DNA of 64,000 nt from Novisyntrophococcus fermenticellae (GTDB taxonomy: Bacteria > Bacillota > Clostridia > Lachnospirales > Lachnospiraceae), in the NCBI RefSeq assembly GCF_018866245.1, contig NZ_CP076458.1, forward strand, positions 3,162,001-3,226,000. Reading direction: 5' to 3'. The position numbers and the translations under genes were made by a program. Below the pieces are notes generated by a model. It did no database searches. It saw nothing but the letters and a program-made list of their open reading frames with translations, and had not been told where the DNA came from. This document shows, in pieces, positions 1 through 8,992 of this stretch. The stretch's first letter is position 1, and every line of letters begins with the position of its first letter.

Positions 1-2
1 CT

Positions 3-299
3 TATGATCATGTACCAGGTGTGAATTCGGCATATACAGAAATGATCGTTCCCTATTACAAGATGAAAAAAGTGATATCAATTTCAGATCGTGCAGCCGC
101 CTATTCGCTGATGCGCCATATGCATGGATTTGTAATCGGAAGCGGTTATCACACATGTGATTCTGCGTATCAAGATATTCTGGCAGTTCCCATCTGTGAA
201 GGGACGACACTTGAACTGGGATGGATTGTCAGAAATAATTACATATTACCAGATGCGGCTCAAAGCTTCTTGGAATTACTTGAAAAAAGCGAGATATAG
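3..299 (+). CDS. LysR-family transcriptional regulator, C-terminal end (partial)
   Basis: The reading frame is open from the window's left edge, so the true start lies outside. The visible 99 residues match the end of a LysR effector-binding domain: a strand-helix stretch followed by the characteristic closing segment ELGWIVRNNYILPDAA and a short terminal helix. The helix-turn-helix is not in view. A strong terminator follows at once. The membrane-protein operon downstream runs in the same direction and could be its target, but no operator was identified. LysR assignment rests on the C-terminal pattern only. Confidence 0.68.
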   Translation, partial: YDHVPGVNSAYTEMIVPYYKMKKVISISDRAAAYSLMRHMHGFVIGSGYHTCDSAYQDILAVPICEGTTLELGWIVRNNYILPDAAQSFLELLEKSEI

Positions 300-312
300 C
301 TGCAGTTTCATG

Positions 313-340
313 AAAAACGATGGATTTCCATCGTTTTTTT
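313..340 (+). terminator. Rho-independent terminator after the LysR gene
   Basis: A perfect 8-bp stem (ACGATGGA / TCCATCGT) with a two-base loop is followed by a run of T. It lies 14 bases after the LysR stop codon and separates that gene from the DUF3100 operon. Confidence 0.85.
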
Positions 341-429
341 GTGTCTACAGAAGGAATTATCTCTATGATATGATGATACCAGGGTCAAAAGGTACTTTTA
401 ACACAAGCAAAAGAAAGGGGAATGAATGG

Positions 430-1248
430 ATGAAAAATGCAAAAACAATGGTCAGGAAGTACTGGAAAGTGTATGTGGCTGCGGTGGTTCTGGCAGTAAT
501 ATGTGATATGATCGGAACTGTAAAAATTAACACAGGGATAGGAACGTTGACATTATTTCCTATGGTATTTGCAGTAATACTTGGAGGTCTTTTAGGGCCG
601 GATGTCCTGAAACTGTTAGATACTGAGCAGTCTAAAGCCGGAGGAACTCTGGTACTGGTTGTATTAGCTCCATTTATGGCTAAAATGGGGATCTCGGCAG
701 GGGCAAATTTGGGTAAGCTGGTATCTGTTGGACCGGCGCTTATTCTGCAGGAATTTGGTAATTTGGGAACCGTCTTTTTATCACTGCCGATCGCACTTCT
801 TCTTGGTTTGAAAAAAGAGGCAATCGGAGCTTGCTATTCGATTAACCGGGATTCAAATTTGGGACTTACTACCGATATATATGGACCGGATGCAGCAGAG
901 ACAAAGGGTACATTTGCAGTCTATATTGTGGGCTCTGTAATCGGCACTGTCTTTATTAGCATTTTAGCTGGGGTTGTGGCTTCCTGGAATATCTTTCATC
1001 CCCTTGCTTTAGGAATGGCAAGTGGTGTGGGAAGCGGCTCTATGATGCTGGCTGCAACTGGTGTATTAGGAGAAATGTATCCGGCTTATGCAGACGATAT
1101 CATGATGCTGGGAGGTACCAGTGATATGCTTACCGGTATTACCGGGATATACATGGGGACCTTCGTAGGATTACCATTGGCCAGAAAATTGTATGCATGG
1201 CTGGAGCCTAAACTAGGGAAAAAGAAGCATAGGAAGGGGACAAAATGA
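430..1248 (+). CDS. DUF3100-type multi-pass membrane protein
   Basis: A 272-residue integral membrane protein with about eight hydrophobic segments and glycine-rich turns (GGLLGPDVLK, GVGSGSMMLAATG), resembling the DUF3100 family, whose substrate is not established. The ORF is open further upstream, but the ATG at 430 is chosen because an AAAGGGG ribosome site lies about 9 bases before it and the upstream extension would run through a terminator. It overlaps the next gene by four bases (ATGA), so the two are translationally coupled and probably form a pair. The nearby amidohydrolase suggests uptake or export of a small cyclic amide or nucleobase-like compound; this is inference. Confidence 0.72.
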   Translation: MKNAKTMVRKYWKVYVAAVVLAVICDMIGTVKINTGIGTLTLFPMVFAVILGGLLGPDVLKLLDTEQSKAGGTLVLVVLAPFMAKMGISAGANLGKLVSVGPALILQEFGNLGTVFLSLPIALLLGLKKEAIGACYSINRDSNLGLTTDIYGPDAAETKGTFAVYIVGSVIGTVFISILAGVVASWNIFHPLALGMASGVGSGSMMLAATGVLGEMYPAYADDIMMLGGTSDMLTGITGIYMGTFVGLPLARKLYAWLEPKLGKKKHRKGTK

Positions 1249-1703
1249 AAAGATATGTTATTCAGCAGATGGCATTGTTGTGTTTGGTGTCGGTTATTAT
1301 GATATTGACGAATCTGATCGGCTATGATATGCCGCTTACAGACTCTATAATTGGGATTTTAGTGCTTGACGGCATAGCCTTGTGCGGTTTGGCGATCAGC
1401 AAATACATGAGCCGTTTTATCCATTTACCGTCCATGATGTATGTTTCTCTCACTGCTCTTTTACTTGCCTGTCCAATATCACCCGTACAGGCCTGGATTG
1501 TAGAAACCACTTCGCAGGTGGCATTTATGGCTCCTGTAACGGCTTTGGGGGCCTTCGCCGGAATTTCTCTGAGTAAGGATTTGAAAAATTTTGTTAAAAT
1601 GGGATGGAAAATGGTGTTTATTACTTTGTTAGTTATTTCGGGAACTTTTATTTTTTCTGCATTGGTTGCAGATGTGGTACTTAAATTGACTCATGCTGTT
1701 TAA
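1245..1703 (+). CDS. Small membrane partner protein of the DUF3100 gene
   Basis: A 152-residue protein with four or five hydrophobic helices (for example IIGILVLDGIALCGLAISKY and a C-terminal helix VFITLLVISGTFIFSALV). No catalytic motif is visible. Its start codon overlaps the stop of the preceding membrane protein (ATGA), the usual sign of two subunits of one complex. I recognise it only as the companion of DUF3100-type proteins; transport is likely but the cargo is unknown. Confidence 0.68.
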   Translation: MKRYVIQQMALLCLVSVIMILTNLIGYDMPLTDSIIGILVLDGIALCGLAISKYMSRFIHLPSMMYVSLTALLLACPISPVQAWIVETTSQVAFMAPVTALGAFAGISLSKDLKNFVKMGWKMVFITLLVISGTFIFSALVADVVLKLTHAV

Positions 1704-1743
1704 ATGTGGTGATATTCGACTAAAAAAGAAAGGAACTTTGTAA

Positions 1744-3081
1744 ATGGATACATGTGATATTTTAATCAAAGGCTGTCGTATTCTGAGACCGGATATGTCA
1801 GTATCGGATGTGTGTAGTGTGGTAATTCAGAACTCATACATAAAGAAAATCGGAAAAGAAAAAAAGCTGGAAAAGGAGTTTACGGCAAAAGAATCTCTTG
1901 ATGGAAGCGGAAAGCTTTTGATGCCGGGTCTGGTGGATGGTCATACACATACTTGCCAACAGCTGCTTAGAGGACGGGTTTCTGATGAATATCCGATGGT
2001 CTGGACGAGATTTCTGGTTCCTTTTGAAAGCAATTTAAAACCGGAAGACTCTTATATCAGTGCTCAGTTATCTTGCCTGGAAATGATAAAAAACGGAACA
2101 ACTGCGTTTGCTGATTCCGGTGGTGTACATATGGAGCGTGTGGCTGATGCAGTTCTGGAGTCAGGTATGCGTGCAGCGATAGCAAAATCAACGATGGATA
2201 TGGGAAATGCAATTACCGGAGCAATGAAAGAAACTGCGGAAGAATCAATTACGCATACACGGGAATTATATAAGAATTATCATAATGCCGGGGATGGCAG
2301 AATTTCTATTTGGTTTGCCCTTCGCCAGGTGATGACCTGTTCACCAAAACTGATCGAGATGGTCAGGAATTCCGCAGCAGAGTTACATACGGGTATTCAT
2401 GCTCATTTGTGTGAACACAAGGATGAAGTAAGTTATTGCCTGCAGAACTATAAGCTCCGTCCGGTTCAATTCTTGGAATCTATGGGGGTGCTGGGGCCCA
2501 ATCTCTTAACCGCTCATAATGTCATGCTGTCTGATGAGGATATTTCCACTCTGGCAAAGTGGGATGTAAAGATTATCCATTGCCCAAGAGCAAATCTGGC
2601 AAACCATGGATTCCCTAAAGCCCCTCAGATTGTAAATGCAGGTCTGAACGTTGGATTAGGATGTGACGGCGCAGCCCCTTCTAATCTGGATCTATTTGAT
2701 GAAATGAAGATACTGCGTTACAGTATGATTGCATATTGGGGACTTCCTTCCTTTGACCCGGTAGTGATGACCTGCCAGACAGTTCTCAAAATGGCAACCC
2801 AGGGAGGTGCAGCTGCTATAGGTGAAGGTGAACGGCTGGGAACTGTAGAAGAAGGAAAAAAGGCAGACGTTATCCTGTTGAATATTGACCAGCCACATCT
2901 GACTCCTTCACAAAATCTAGTGAATACAATTGTGGAGGCGGCAAATGGTCATGACGTGACAGATTCCATTATTAACGGAAAAATTGTTATGAAAAACAGA
3001 GAAGTGCTGACACTGGATGAAGAAAAAATCCGCAGAGAAGCACAGCTTCATATGGAAAGCATTATCAAAAGAGCATATTAA
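1744..3081 (+). CDS. Amidohydrolase of the chlorohydrolase / SAH-MTA deaminase type
   Basis: A 445-residue metal-dependent hydrolase of the TRZ/ATZ branch of the amidohydrolase superfamily. It has the metal ligands in order: HTH in GLVDGHTHTCQQ (around residue 70), HAHLCEHKDE (around 220), TAHN (around 258) and CDGAAPSN (around 308). The flanking beta-sandwich is formed by the N-terminus (DILIKGCRIL) and the C-terminal GKKADVILL segment. Enzymes of this branch deaminate or dechlorinate heterocycles such as guanine, adenosine derivatives or s-triazines; the exact substrate cannot be read here. It lies 40 bases after the membrane-protein pair, and a ribosome site (AAAGGAAC) precedes the ATG, so uptake and hydrolysis may be linked. 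Confidence 0.85.
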   Translation: MDTCDILIKGCRILRPDMSVSDVCSVVIQNSYIKKIGKEKKLEKEFTAKESLDGSGKLLMPGLVDGHTHTCQQLLRGRVSDEYPMVWTRFLVPFESNLKPEDSYISAQLSCLEMIKNGTTAFADSGGVHMERVADAVLESGMRAAIAKSTMDMGNAITGAMKETAEESITHTRELYKNYHNAGDGRISIWFALRQVMTCSPKLIEMVRNSAAELHTGIHAHLCEHKDEVSYCLQNYKLRPVQFLESMGVLGPNLLTAHNVMLSDEDISTLAKWDVKIIHCPRANLANHGFPKAPQIVNAGLNVGLGCDGAAPSNLDLFDEMKILRYSMIAYWGLPSFDPVVMTCQTVLKMATQGGAAAIGEGERLGTVEEGKKADVILLNIDQPHLTPSQNLVNTIVEAANGHDVTDSIINGKIVMKNREVLTLDEEKIRREAQLHMESIIKRAY

Positions 3082-3097
3082 ATACTAGTATAGGCGA

Positions 3098-3260
3098 CAA
3101 TAAATAACTTGCTGATTCAATAAGGATGATTTCGTGAAAACCGCGATAGCAAACGTAGCCGTAGCGCTATACTAGGAAACAGGCAGCATCCACTTAACAT
3201 AAGCTGGGCGCTGCCTGGCCAAGTTATTTAATAACTCTCTCCGCTTGCTCGATTAGAAAT
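3098..3260. other. Structured intergenic element ending in a 23-base box
   Basis: Between two convergent genes lies a nested set of inverted repeats: an outer stem AAATAACTTG / CAAGTTATTT, an inner stem CAGGCAGC / GCTGCCTG, a small ATAGC / GCTAT stem, then the short palindrome AGTTATTTAATAACT. It ends with a box at 3238-3260 that recurs with one mismatch at 38458-38480 next to another hairpin. It could be a bidirectional terminator, a MITE-like insertion or a structured RNA. Function unknown. Confidence 0.5.
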
Positions 3261-3270
3261 GTAGCATATA

Positions 3271-5337
3271 CTAATGGATTTCAAGTGTATACCCTTCTCT
3301 CGTGAATAGAGGGATCTGATCGATCGAGGTCTTTACTGTGACTGTCTGACCACCCTCACAGGGCTCTTTCGTCCAAACATTTGTCCACACAGCACCAGCC
3401 GGCAGATAAACTTCCTTTGTTTCTTCCTTTTCTTCCATTACAGGTGCAACCAGAATATCCGGTCCATACATGTACTGTATCTCGATTTCCCAACATGCAG
3501 CATCCTCAGGGAAGTCATAGAACATTGGACGCATAACCGGTGTTCCCTTCGTATGAGCTTCCTCCATGCGTTCTCTTGTATAAGGTCTTAACGTCTCACG
3601 GATGTCCATATATTTCTTACAGATTTCATAAACTTTATCGCCAAAGCTCCAAATTTCATTCGGCGCACCGGATACACAAGCTGCACCACCGGTTGTTCCC
3701 TGCTGTGGCTGATACGGCATACGATATCCATGCAGGCGCATAACCGGGCAAAATGCTCCGTACTCGAACCAGCGAATCAAGAGCTCACGAAAATCTTCAT
3801 CATCAACTTTTCCGCCAAAAAATCCACCGATATCTGTTGTCCACCATGGGATACCTGCCAGTCCCATATTCAGTCCTGCTGCAACCTGATTTCTCATGCT
3901 CGCAAATGAGGAGTGAATATCTCCGGACCACACAAGTGCACCGTACTTCTGACTTCCCGCCCATGCACACCTAAGAAGGTTTACCACTTGCTCCTGTCCT
4001 TGCTCACGCATGCCATCAAAGAAAGTCTTTGCATACATCGCAGGATAAATGTTGCCCACCTGGACATTCGGACCTGCATGGTAACGATAATTTTCAAAAT
4101 CATAAACTGTGTACTCAGGTTCTGCCTCATCCAGCCAGAAAATCTTCACACCCTTATCGTAATAATTCTGTTTACATTTACTCCATACATACTCCCGTGC
4201 TTCCGGATTCGTCGAATCGTACTGGATGGTGTTTCCCATATAAGTATTGTCTATTCTGACACCCTTCTCAACTCTTGTAAGCAGCCCTTTTGCCTTCATT
4301 TCCTCAAAGTTTTCGCTTAAGTAATCCACCATCGGCCATACAGAAACCATCAGCTCAATTCCCATTTCCTTAAGCTTTGCAATCATAGCATCCGGATCCG
4401 GCCAGTAGGTCGGGTCAAAGCGGAAATCACCCTGCTTTGGCCAGTGGAAATAATCCACGACGATAACATCAATCGGAAGTCCACGTTTCTTATATTCACT
4501 TGCAATCTCCAAAAGCTCTTCCTGTGTCTGGTAACGAAGCTTACACTGCCAGAAGCCAAGACCATATTCCGGCATCATCGGAACCTTGCCTGTTGCATCT
4601 GCATAAGCTTCTTCAATCTCCGCCGGTGTGTCTCCCGCGGTAATCCAGTAATCCAGCTTCTTCGTGGAATACGCCTCCCAGGTTGTTGTATTTCTGGAGA
4701 AATTTACACGTCCTACTGCCGGATTGTTCCACAAAAATCCATAACCCAACGAAGAGACTGCAAATGGGACACTTGCCTGTGAATTTCTATGTGCCAACTC
4801 CAAATCTGCTCCCTTTAGGTTCAGAAAATCCTGCTGATACTGTCCCATACCGTAAATCTTTTCATCCGGATTTGAAACAAAACGCATGTTCAATGAATAC
4901 TCCCCTCCGATGATCGGCTTAAACTCTCTTGCCTCAATCAAAAGAGAACTGCAGGTATCAGCAAACATATCCTCCCGGTTACGGACAAATTCTTCTAAAA
5001 GCAATTCACCTTTCTGATTATAGAAGAAGATTTTTCCAATATTATTGACAACCGCTTTGATCTTGCCATTTATTATTTCTGCTGAGAATTCATCAATTTT
5101 AATTTTTGCCTCCGTCTTTACCGGCTCCTCTAACGCCCAACGTTCTTCTGGCATTTGGGGCAGCTTTGAAGAACGCACACGAAGGGAATTCGCTCCCCAT
5201 GGCTCAATAACCATTCTCTCCGCATCATAGCGATAGTGCAGCTCACCGTTCTTTTCCTCAAAATATCCCAAAAGAAAATTACTGTCCGAACGAAAATCGC
5301 CCGCGCTTTGTTCTTTTGCAACTTCAAATTGTTTCAT
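3271..5337 (-). CDS. Glycoside hydrolase family 31 (alpha-xylosidase / alpha-glucosidase type)
   Basis: A 688-residue cytoplasmic enzyme without a signal peptide. It shows the GH31 catalytic nucleophile motif FWLDEAEPE and the acid/base region VWSGDIHSSF, together with GLGFWQCKLRY and IPWWTTDIGGFFGG, which line the active site. Overall layout resembles YicI-like alpha-xylosidases, but family motifs do not fix specificity. The start at 5337 is chosen over an upstream one because GGGAGGT sits just before it. Upstream on the same strand are a stub of a DUF624 gene and the tail of a second GH31-like gene, so this is the surviving member of a larger sugar operon damaged by insertion. Confidence 0.88.
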   Translation of the reverse strand: MKQFEVAKEQSAGDFRSDSNFLLGYFEEKNGELHYRYDAERMVIEPWGANSLRVRSSKLPQMPEERWALEEPVKTEAKIKIDEFSAEIINGKIKAVVNNIGKIFFYNQKGELLLEEFVRNREDMFADTCSSLLIEAREFKPIIGGEYSLNMRFVSNPDEKIYGMGQYQQDFLNLKGADLELAHRNSQASVPFAVSSLGYGFLWNNPAVGRVNFSRNTTTWEAYSTKKLDYWITAGDTPAEIEEAYADATGKVPMMPEYGLGFWQCKLRYQTQEELLEIASEYKKRGLPIDVIVVDYFHWPKQGDFRFDPTYWPDPDAMIAKLKEMGIELMVSVWPMVDYLSENFEEMKAKGLLTRVEKGVRIDNTYMGNTIQYDSTNPEAREYVWSKCKQNYYDKGVKIFWLDEAEPEYTVYDFENYRYHAGPNVQVGNIYPAMYAKTFFDGMREQGQEQVVNLLRCAWAGSQKYGALVWSGDIHSSFASMRNQVAAGLNMGLAGIPWWTTDIGGFFGGKVDDEDFRELLIRWFEYGAFCPVMRLHGYRMPYQPQQGTTGGAACVSGAPNEIWSFGDKVYEICKKYMDIRETLRPYTRERMEEAHTKGTPVMRPMFYDFPEDAACWEIEIQYMYGPDILVAPVMEEKEETKEVYLPAGAVWTNVWTKEPCEGGQTVTVKTSIDQIPLFTREGYTLEIH

Positions 5338-5369
5338 AAAATACCTCCCATAAAATGTTTTATATCTTG

Positions 5370-5477
5370 TCAAAACGAATAAACAGCTGTCGTGGATGGA
5401 CCAATCGTGATAATTGGAAGTGAACAGATCAGCCAGAGTAAACTTAGTGAACGCAAAGCAAAAATTTTTTTCGTCAT
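5370..5477 (-). pseudogene. DUF624 (YesL-like) membrane protein, N-terminal stub
   Basis: A 35-codon ORF with a good ribosome site (AAGGAAGG) reads MTKKIFALRSLSLLWLICS and continues with LPIITIGPSTTA. This is the signature first helix of the DUF624/YesL family, which normally has about 200 residues and sits in sugar-uptake operons. The frame ends in a stop just after the signature and the rest of the gene is absent. It is translationally competent but cannot make a full protein. It shows that this locus once held a carbohydrate transport operon. Confidence 0.6.
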
Positions 5478-5492
5478 CTTTTTATTCCTTCC

Positions 5493-5604
5493 TTAGAAGA
5501 GATACTTAAGTTTACCTGATTTCACAAACGCCGGAATCTCATCGATAGGTGCTTCTATCGTTATCTTGTCACCTCCGATATATTCTTTCCCACCTTGAAA
5601 TTAT
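5493..5604 (-). pseudogene. Tail of a second GH31-like glycosidase
   Basis: Reading leftwards, the frame gives about 35 codons including IEAPIDEIPAFVKSGK, then a stop. This matches the conserved C-terminal beta-sandwich end of GH31 and related glycosidases (compare IDQIPLFTREG in the intact neighbour). A stop codon and the transposase remnant lie immediately upstream, so only the tail survives. The DUF624 stub follows 15 bases later, showing the original gene order. Confidence 0.5.
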
Positions 5605-5647
5605 AAGGACTACAGCCGTTTTTATTTGTTTCACAGAGTATGGTAAT

Positions 5648-7020
5648 TTATTCTCTGCCTTTACTTCTTTTCTGAATTGTTTTCATTTGACTTTTCGTTA
5701 TGAACTGATAATCGGTTCGGAATCCACAGACAGCGTGTAGATCATCTGTGATTGTTTCACGCTTATACAATGGCATGAGTCCCTGTTCTTGAATCTCTGC
5801 AAAATTTATGGATTTTAAAGTTCCTAAGAGTGTTTCACAAGTGTATTTGTAATCAAGCTTTTTCTCAAGTATGCGGTAAGACAGCAGTGCAAGAAAGCAG
5901 ATAAGAAAATGTGCCTTGATCCTATTTTCATCCTGCAGATACTTTGGTGAATATGTAATGATCAGACGCTGATGAAGCTTTTTGGTTGTATAGGGTTCGT
6001 CTTTATAATAAAGGTCCGGATCATCCGCAGGAATTTTAGTGATATCAACAGGCTTATCATCGGAGATTCTTTTGAAGCCCTTTGGATCCAAAGCCCATGA
6101 TCTATCTTCGGTGGACAGCTTTTTTATGGACTGTGTTACAATAAAAGACCGCTCGCCCATATGATTATAGTTTCGGATATCTTCCGAAGCTAAGCCTGCA
6201 TCACTGCAATAGATGAATTTCTGGCATCCGAATTCCCCAAGGACTTTTTTCTCTAAAGGTCTTAAGGAAGTCTGTTCATTTGCATTTCCAGGAAAAGTAG
6301 AAAAGGCAAGCGGAATGCCATCTCCATCCATGAACAATCCCATTTGAATGATTGGATTCGGTCGGTGTTTTTTGCTCTTTCCGTATCTTTTGCTGCCATC
6401 TTCCTGTTCGATTTCAAAATAATAATTCGAGCAGTCATAGTAAAGGACCTTATCGTTTCTTTCAACCAGAAAGTTGCTGTTTTTATATACTTCTGACTGG
6501 ATAAGATCACATTCACTTCCAAGAACATCCAAGGCACGATAAATATCATGAAGCTCATAAGACGGTCTTTCCAAGAATTCAGATGCAGCCTTAAAGGAAG
6601 AACGTTTACTGGCCGGCTCAAGCACTCTGGCGTAGATCAGATCTGAGAGGATCGCATTTATATCATACTGAAATTTATATTTAGCTTTCAATTTCCGGCA
6701 TATTTTATTTAATTACAGACCGTAATAAATGTACTGAAGAAAAAGATATCCGCCACGAAAGAACTTCTGCTTGTCGTAGTCCAGCTGCCTGTCGGCATGG
6801 AAAATGATCTGGACCGCTTTGCTCTCACGTTCTTCTTTGTATTTTTGAGTTTCGATTCTGGCTTCTTCTTTAGCCCAACACATGACATCATCCCGCGTGG
6901 GACCATGTTCTTTTAGTAATTCCTTTAAAGTACCAAGCTTGCGAATAATAGCAGAGGTGCTTACCCCTTTGTCATTTTTCTATTGTTCAACTGTCAAACG
7001 CCCGGATATATTTACTCATA
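5648..7020 (-). pseudogene. IS1634-type transposase, degraded
   Basis: The region resembles IS1634-family (IS4 superfamily) DDE transposases. The part at 5648-6691 reads through YYDCSNYYFE, QMGLFMDGDGIPLAF and the terminal KAHFLICFLALLSYRILE segment. It is broken three ways. First, a TAA at 6713-6715 separates the N-terminal part, whose same-frame translation continues upstream as RGGYLFLQYIYYGL. Second, after IITYSPKY (about 5940) the sequence jumps straight to LQDENRIKAHF; family members carry roughly a hundred more residues there, so an in-frame internal deletion is inferred. Third, no intact start is seen before about 6980. Not functional. No convincing terminal inverted repeats were found. 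Confidence 0.8.
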
Positions 7021-7022
7021 AA

Positions 7023-7051
7023 ATCTCCTTCTACTGCTGTCAGAAGGAGAT
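7023..7051. repeat. Perfect 10-bp inverted repeat
   Basis: ATCTCCTTCT and AGAAGGAGAT are separated by 9 bases at the upstream end of the transposase remnant. It may belong to the insertion sequence end or be a hairpin in the leader of the old transposase gene. Confidence 0.6.
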
Positions 7052-7100
7052 GTAACCATACCACTTATGTATGAAAGAGTAAATGTTAACTGTGTGGAAG

Positions 7101-7134
7101 TAAATTCCACTAGGGAATGAGGGAGTGGAATTTA
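7101..7134. repeat. Inverted repeat TAAATTCCAC / GTGGAATTTA
   Basis: Two perfect 10-base arms are separated by 14 bases in the otherwise empty stretch before the glycerate kinase region. It could be a regulator site or a weak terminator facing right (T-rich sequence follows). It lies about 65 bases upstream of the possible promoter at 7196-7204. Confidence 0.45.
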
Positions 7135-7195
7135 TATTTTCATTTTAGGCCGATACTCCTTATTATCGAAAGCGTTCGCCTTTTCCCTTTAATAA

Positions 7196-7204
7196 TGCTA
7201 TACT
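7196..7204 (+). promoter_or_regulatory. Possible extended -10 promoter
   Basis: TGCTATACT has the TG-N-TATAAT form of an extended -10 element. No clear -35 is seen (nearest is a weak TTCGCC-like hexamer). It would drive the regulator remnant and the glycerate kinase gene. Confidence 0.4.
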
Positions 7205-7256
7205 ATAAGGCAGAAGTTTAAAAAGTATGTCATACCAATTATTTGTATCTATAGGA

Positions 7257-7463
7257 GATGGGAGAAGTGGAGCTTTCACAGCAAAATGCAATGAGTATTG
7301 AATAAACAGTTTATTTATCTCTATGACAATATAGGGCTGGCGATTTTTATAGAAGAAATTCCTCCAGCTCTTAGGCGAATTTTTGTGGGCAGAATATTTC
7401 GAGGGTGTAATGACAAGGAGATTAAGGTGTTTAATGTCGTCTATACTTTCAAGAAAGGTTGCG
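7257..7463 (+). pseudogene. Probable CdaR-type sugar-diacid regulator remnant
   Basis: After a ribosome site (TAGGAGATGGGAG) a short frame reads like the start of a diacid regulator (VELSQQNAMSI) and stops. A second frame then reads IGLAIFIEEIPPALRRIF and RGCNDKEIKVFN, resembling the segment before the C-terminal helix-turn-helix of CdaR-type proteins, which often sit beside glycerate kinase genes. The middle and the DNA-binding end are missing. The assignment rests on short similarity plus context and is tentative. Confidence 0.35.
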
Positions 7464-7466
7464 TAT

Positions 7467-8696
7467 ATGATTAAAAATGATTTTAAAGAAATAGTGAAGT
7501 CGGCATTAAATGCAGCTAAGCCAGATACAGCTGTTGAAAAAGCACTTACAGGGCGTAATTTTGGAGATGGAAAAACGATACTAATAGCGATAGGAAAAGC
7601 AGCTTGGCAAATGACAAAAACAGCTGTTGATATATTGGGGGATAAAATATCAGAAGGTGTTGTTATTACAAAATATGAGCATTCAAAAGGCTCCCTTGAA
7701 AAAATAGATATTTATGAAGCAGGCCATCCTATGCCCGATGCAAATTCAGTTACAGCAACTCAGGCAGCTATAGATGCTGTTACAGGATTGACTGTAGATG
7801 ATACCGTGTTATTTTTGGTTTCGGGAGGAGGCTCGGCTCTATTTGAAAAGCCACTGATTCCGTTTAAAGAGCTTGAAAGTATTACTGAACAGTTATTAGG
7901 AAAAGGTGCGGATATAGTTGAGATGAACACAATCAGAAAGAGGTTGTCGGCGGTTAAGGGCGGAAGATTCGCTAAACTGTGCGAACCGGCAAATGTATTT
8001 TCGATTGTTTTATCAGATATAATCGGGGATCCATTGGATATGATTGCTTCGGGACCAGCATTTCCAGATCGTTCTACCAGTGAGCAGGCACTGAAAGTAA
8101 TAGAAAAATATGATTTAACTGTGAGCGAGGAAACAAAGCAATTGCTACGAAAAGAATTGCCGAAACGCTTAGATAATGTAGAAACAATGATTACGGGAAG
8201 TGTTAGTCAGTTATGCGAAGCAGCCTGCAAGCAAGCTGAAACACTTGGATATAAACCATTTATACTTACAGATAGTTTAACATGTACCGCACGTGATGCA
8301 GGGAGCTTTTTAGCAGCTATAGCCAGATACCACAGTAATAGCAAGGAGTCATTGGCATTTATAGCTGGTGGAGAGACAGTCGTAAAATTGACAGGAAAAG
8401 GAAAAGGAGGAAGAAATCAAGAAATTGCATTGGCAGCAGCATATGGGATATCCGGACTAAAAGATACTGCAGTATTTTCGGTGGGATCGGATGGTACAGA
8501 TGGACCGACAGATGCAGCAGGTGGATATGTAGATGGTGAGAGTCTGCATATGATGGAAGAGAAAAAGATGGATTTGTTTTCTTATCTAAATAACAATGAT
8601 GCCTACAATGCATTACGTGCAATTGACGGACTTGTAATAACAGGACCGACAGGAACAAATGTAAATGATTTATCCGTAGTATTGATTCAACGATGA
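7467..8696 (+). CDS. Glycerate 2-kinase (DUF4147/MOFRL family)
   Basis: A 409-residue protein with the two domains of the GckA/TtuD glycerate kinase family: an N-terminal Rossmann-like part with LFLVSGGGSALFEKP and NTIRKRLSAVKGGR, and a C-terminal MOFRL part with GGRNQEIAL, SVGSDGTDGPTDAAGG and TGPTGTNVND. These enzymes phosphorylate D-glycerate to 2-phosphoglycerate in sugar-diacid and glyoxylate breakdown. The start at 7467 is preferred over 7383 because AAGAAAGG lies 8 bases before it and the extension belongs to the regulator remnant. The upstream CdaR-like debris suggests that its dedicated regulator has been lost. Confidence 0.88.
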   Translation: MIKNDFKEIVKSALNAAKPDTAVEKALTGRNFGDGKTILIAIGKAAWQMTKTAVDILGDKISEGVVITKYEHSKGSLEKIDIYEAGHPMPDANSVTATQAAIDAVTGLTVDDTVLFLVSGGGSALFEKPLIPFKELESITEQLLGKGADIVEMNTIRKRLSAVKGGRFAKLCEPANVFSIVLSDIIGDPLDMIASGPAFPDRSTSEQALKVIEKYDLTVSEETKQLLRKELPKRLDNVETMITGSVSQLCEAACKQAETLGYKPFILTDSLTCTARDAGSFLAAIARYHSNSKESLAFIAGGETVVKLTGKGKGGRNQEIALAAAYGISGLKDTAVFSVGSDGTDGPTDAAGGYVDGESLHMMEEKKMDLFSYLNNNDAYNALRAIDGLVITGPTGTNVNDLSVVLIQR

Positions 8697-8992
8697 GGAT
8701 CGCTTTTATTAATACAAATAGGGGATGGTAAAAGAATGATAAAGCAAACATCCTTGCTATACCAGATGGTGTGTCAGTAATGGTTGTATAAGCGAAGCAA
8801 AGATAGCGAACAATCCCACCTTTGTTTTTTAATATTGAAATATTAAAACGTTAAAAATATTTAAAAGTTGCATAATTCTGATTACTGTGGTATATTTATT
8901 AACGAAAAATTTTTATATGGTTATAGATTGGAAACGCACACTCCTCGAATGATAACGAACAACACATTTATTATTATTTTAGGAGGTTTTTT
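8697..8992. other. Intergenic stretch with AT-rich leader
   Basis: No gene is supported here. The second half (8820-8990) is very A+T rich and probably carries the promoter of the DUF2798 gene, which ends with a clear AGGAGG ribosome site. Short open frames lack family resemblance. Confidence 0.4.
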
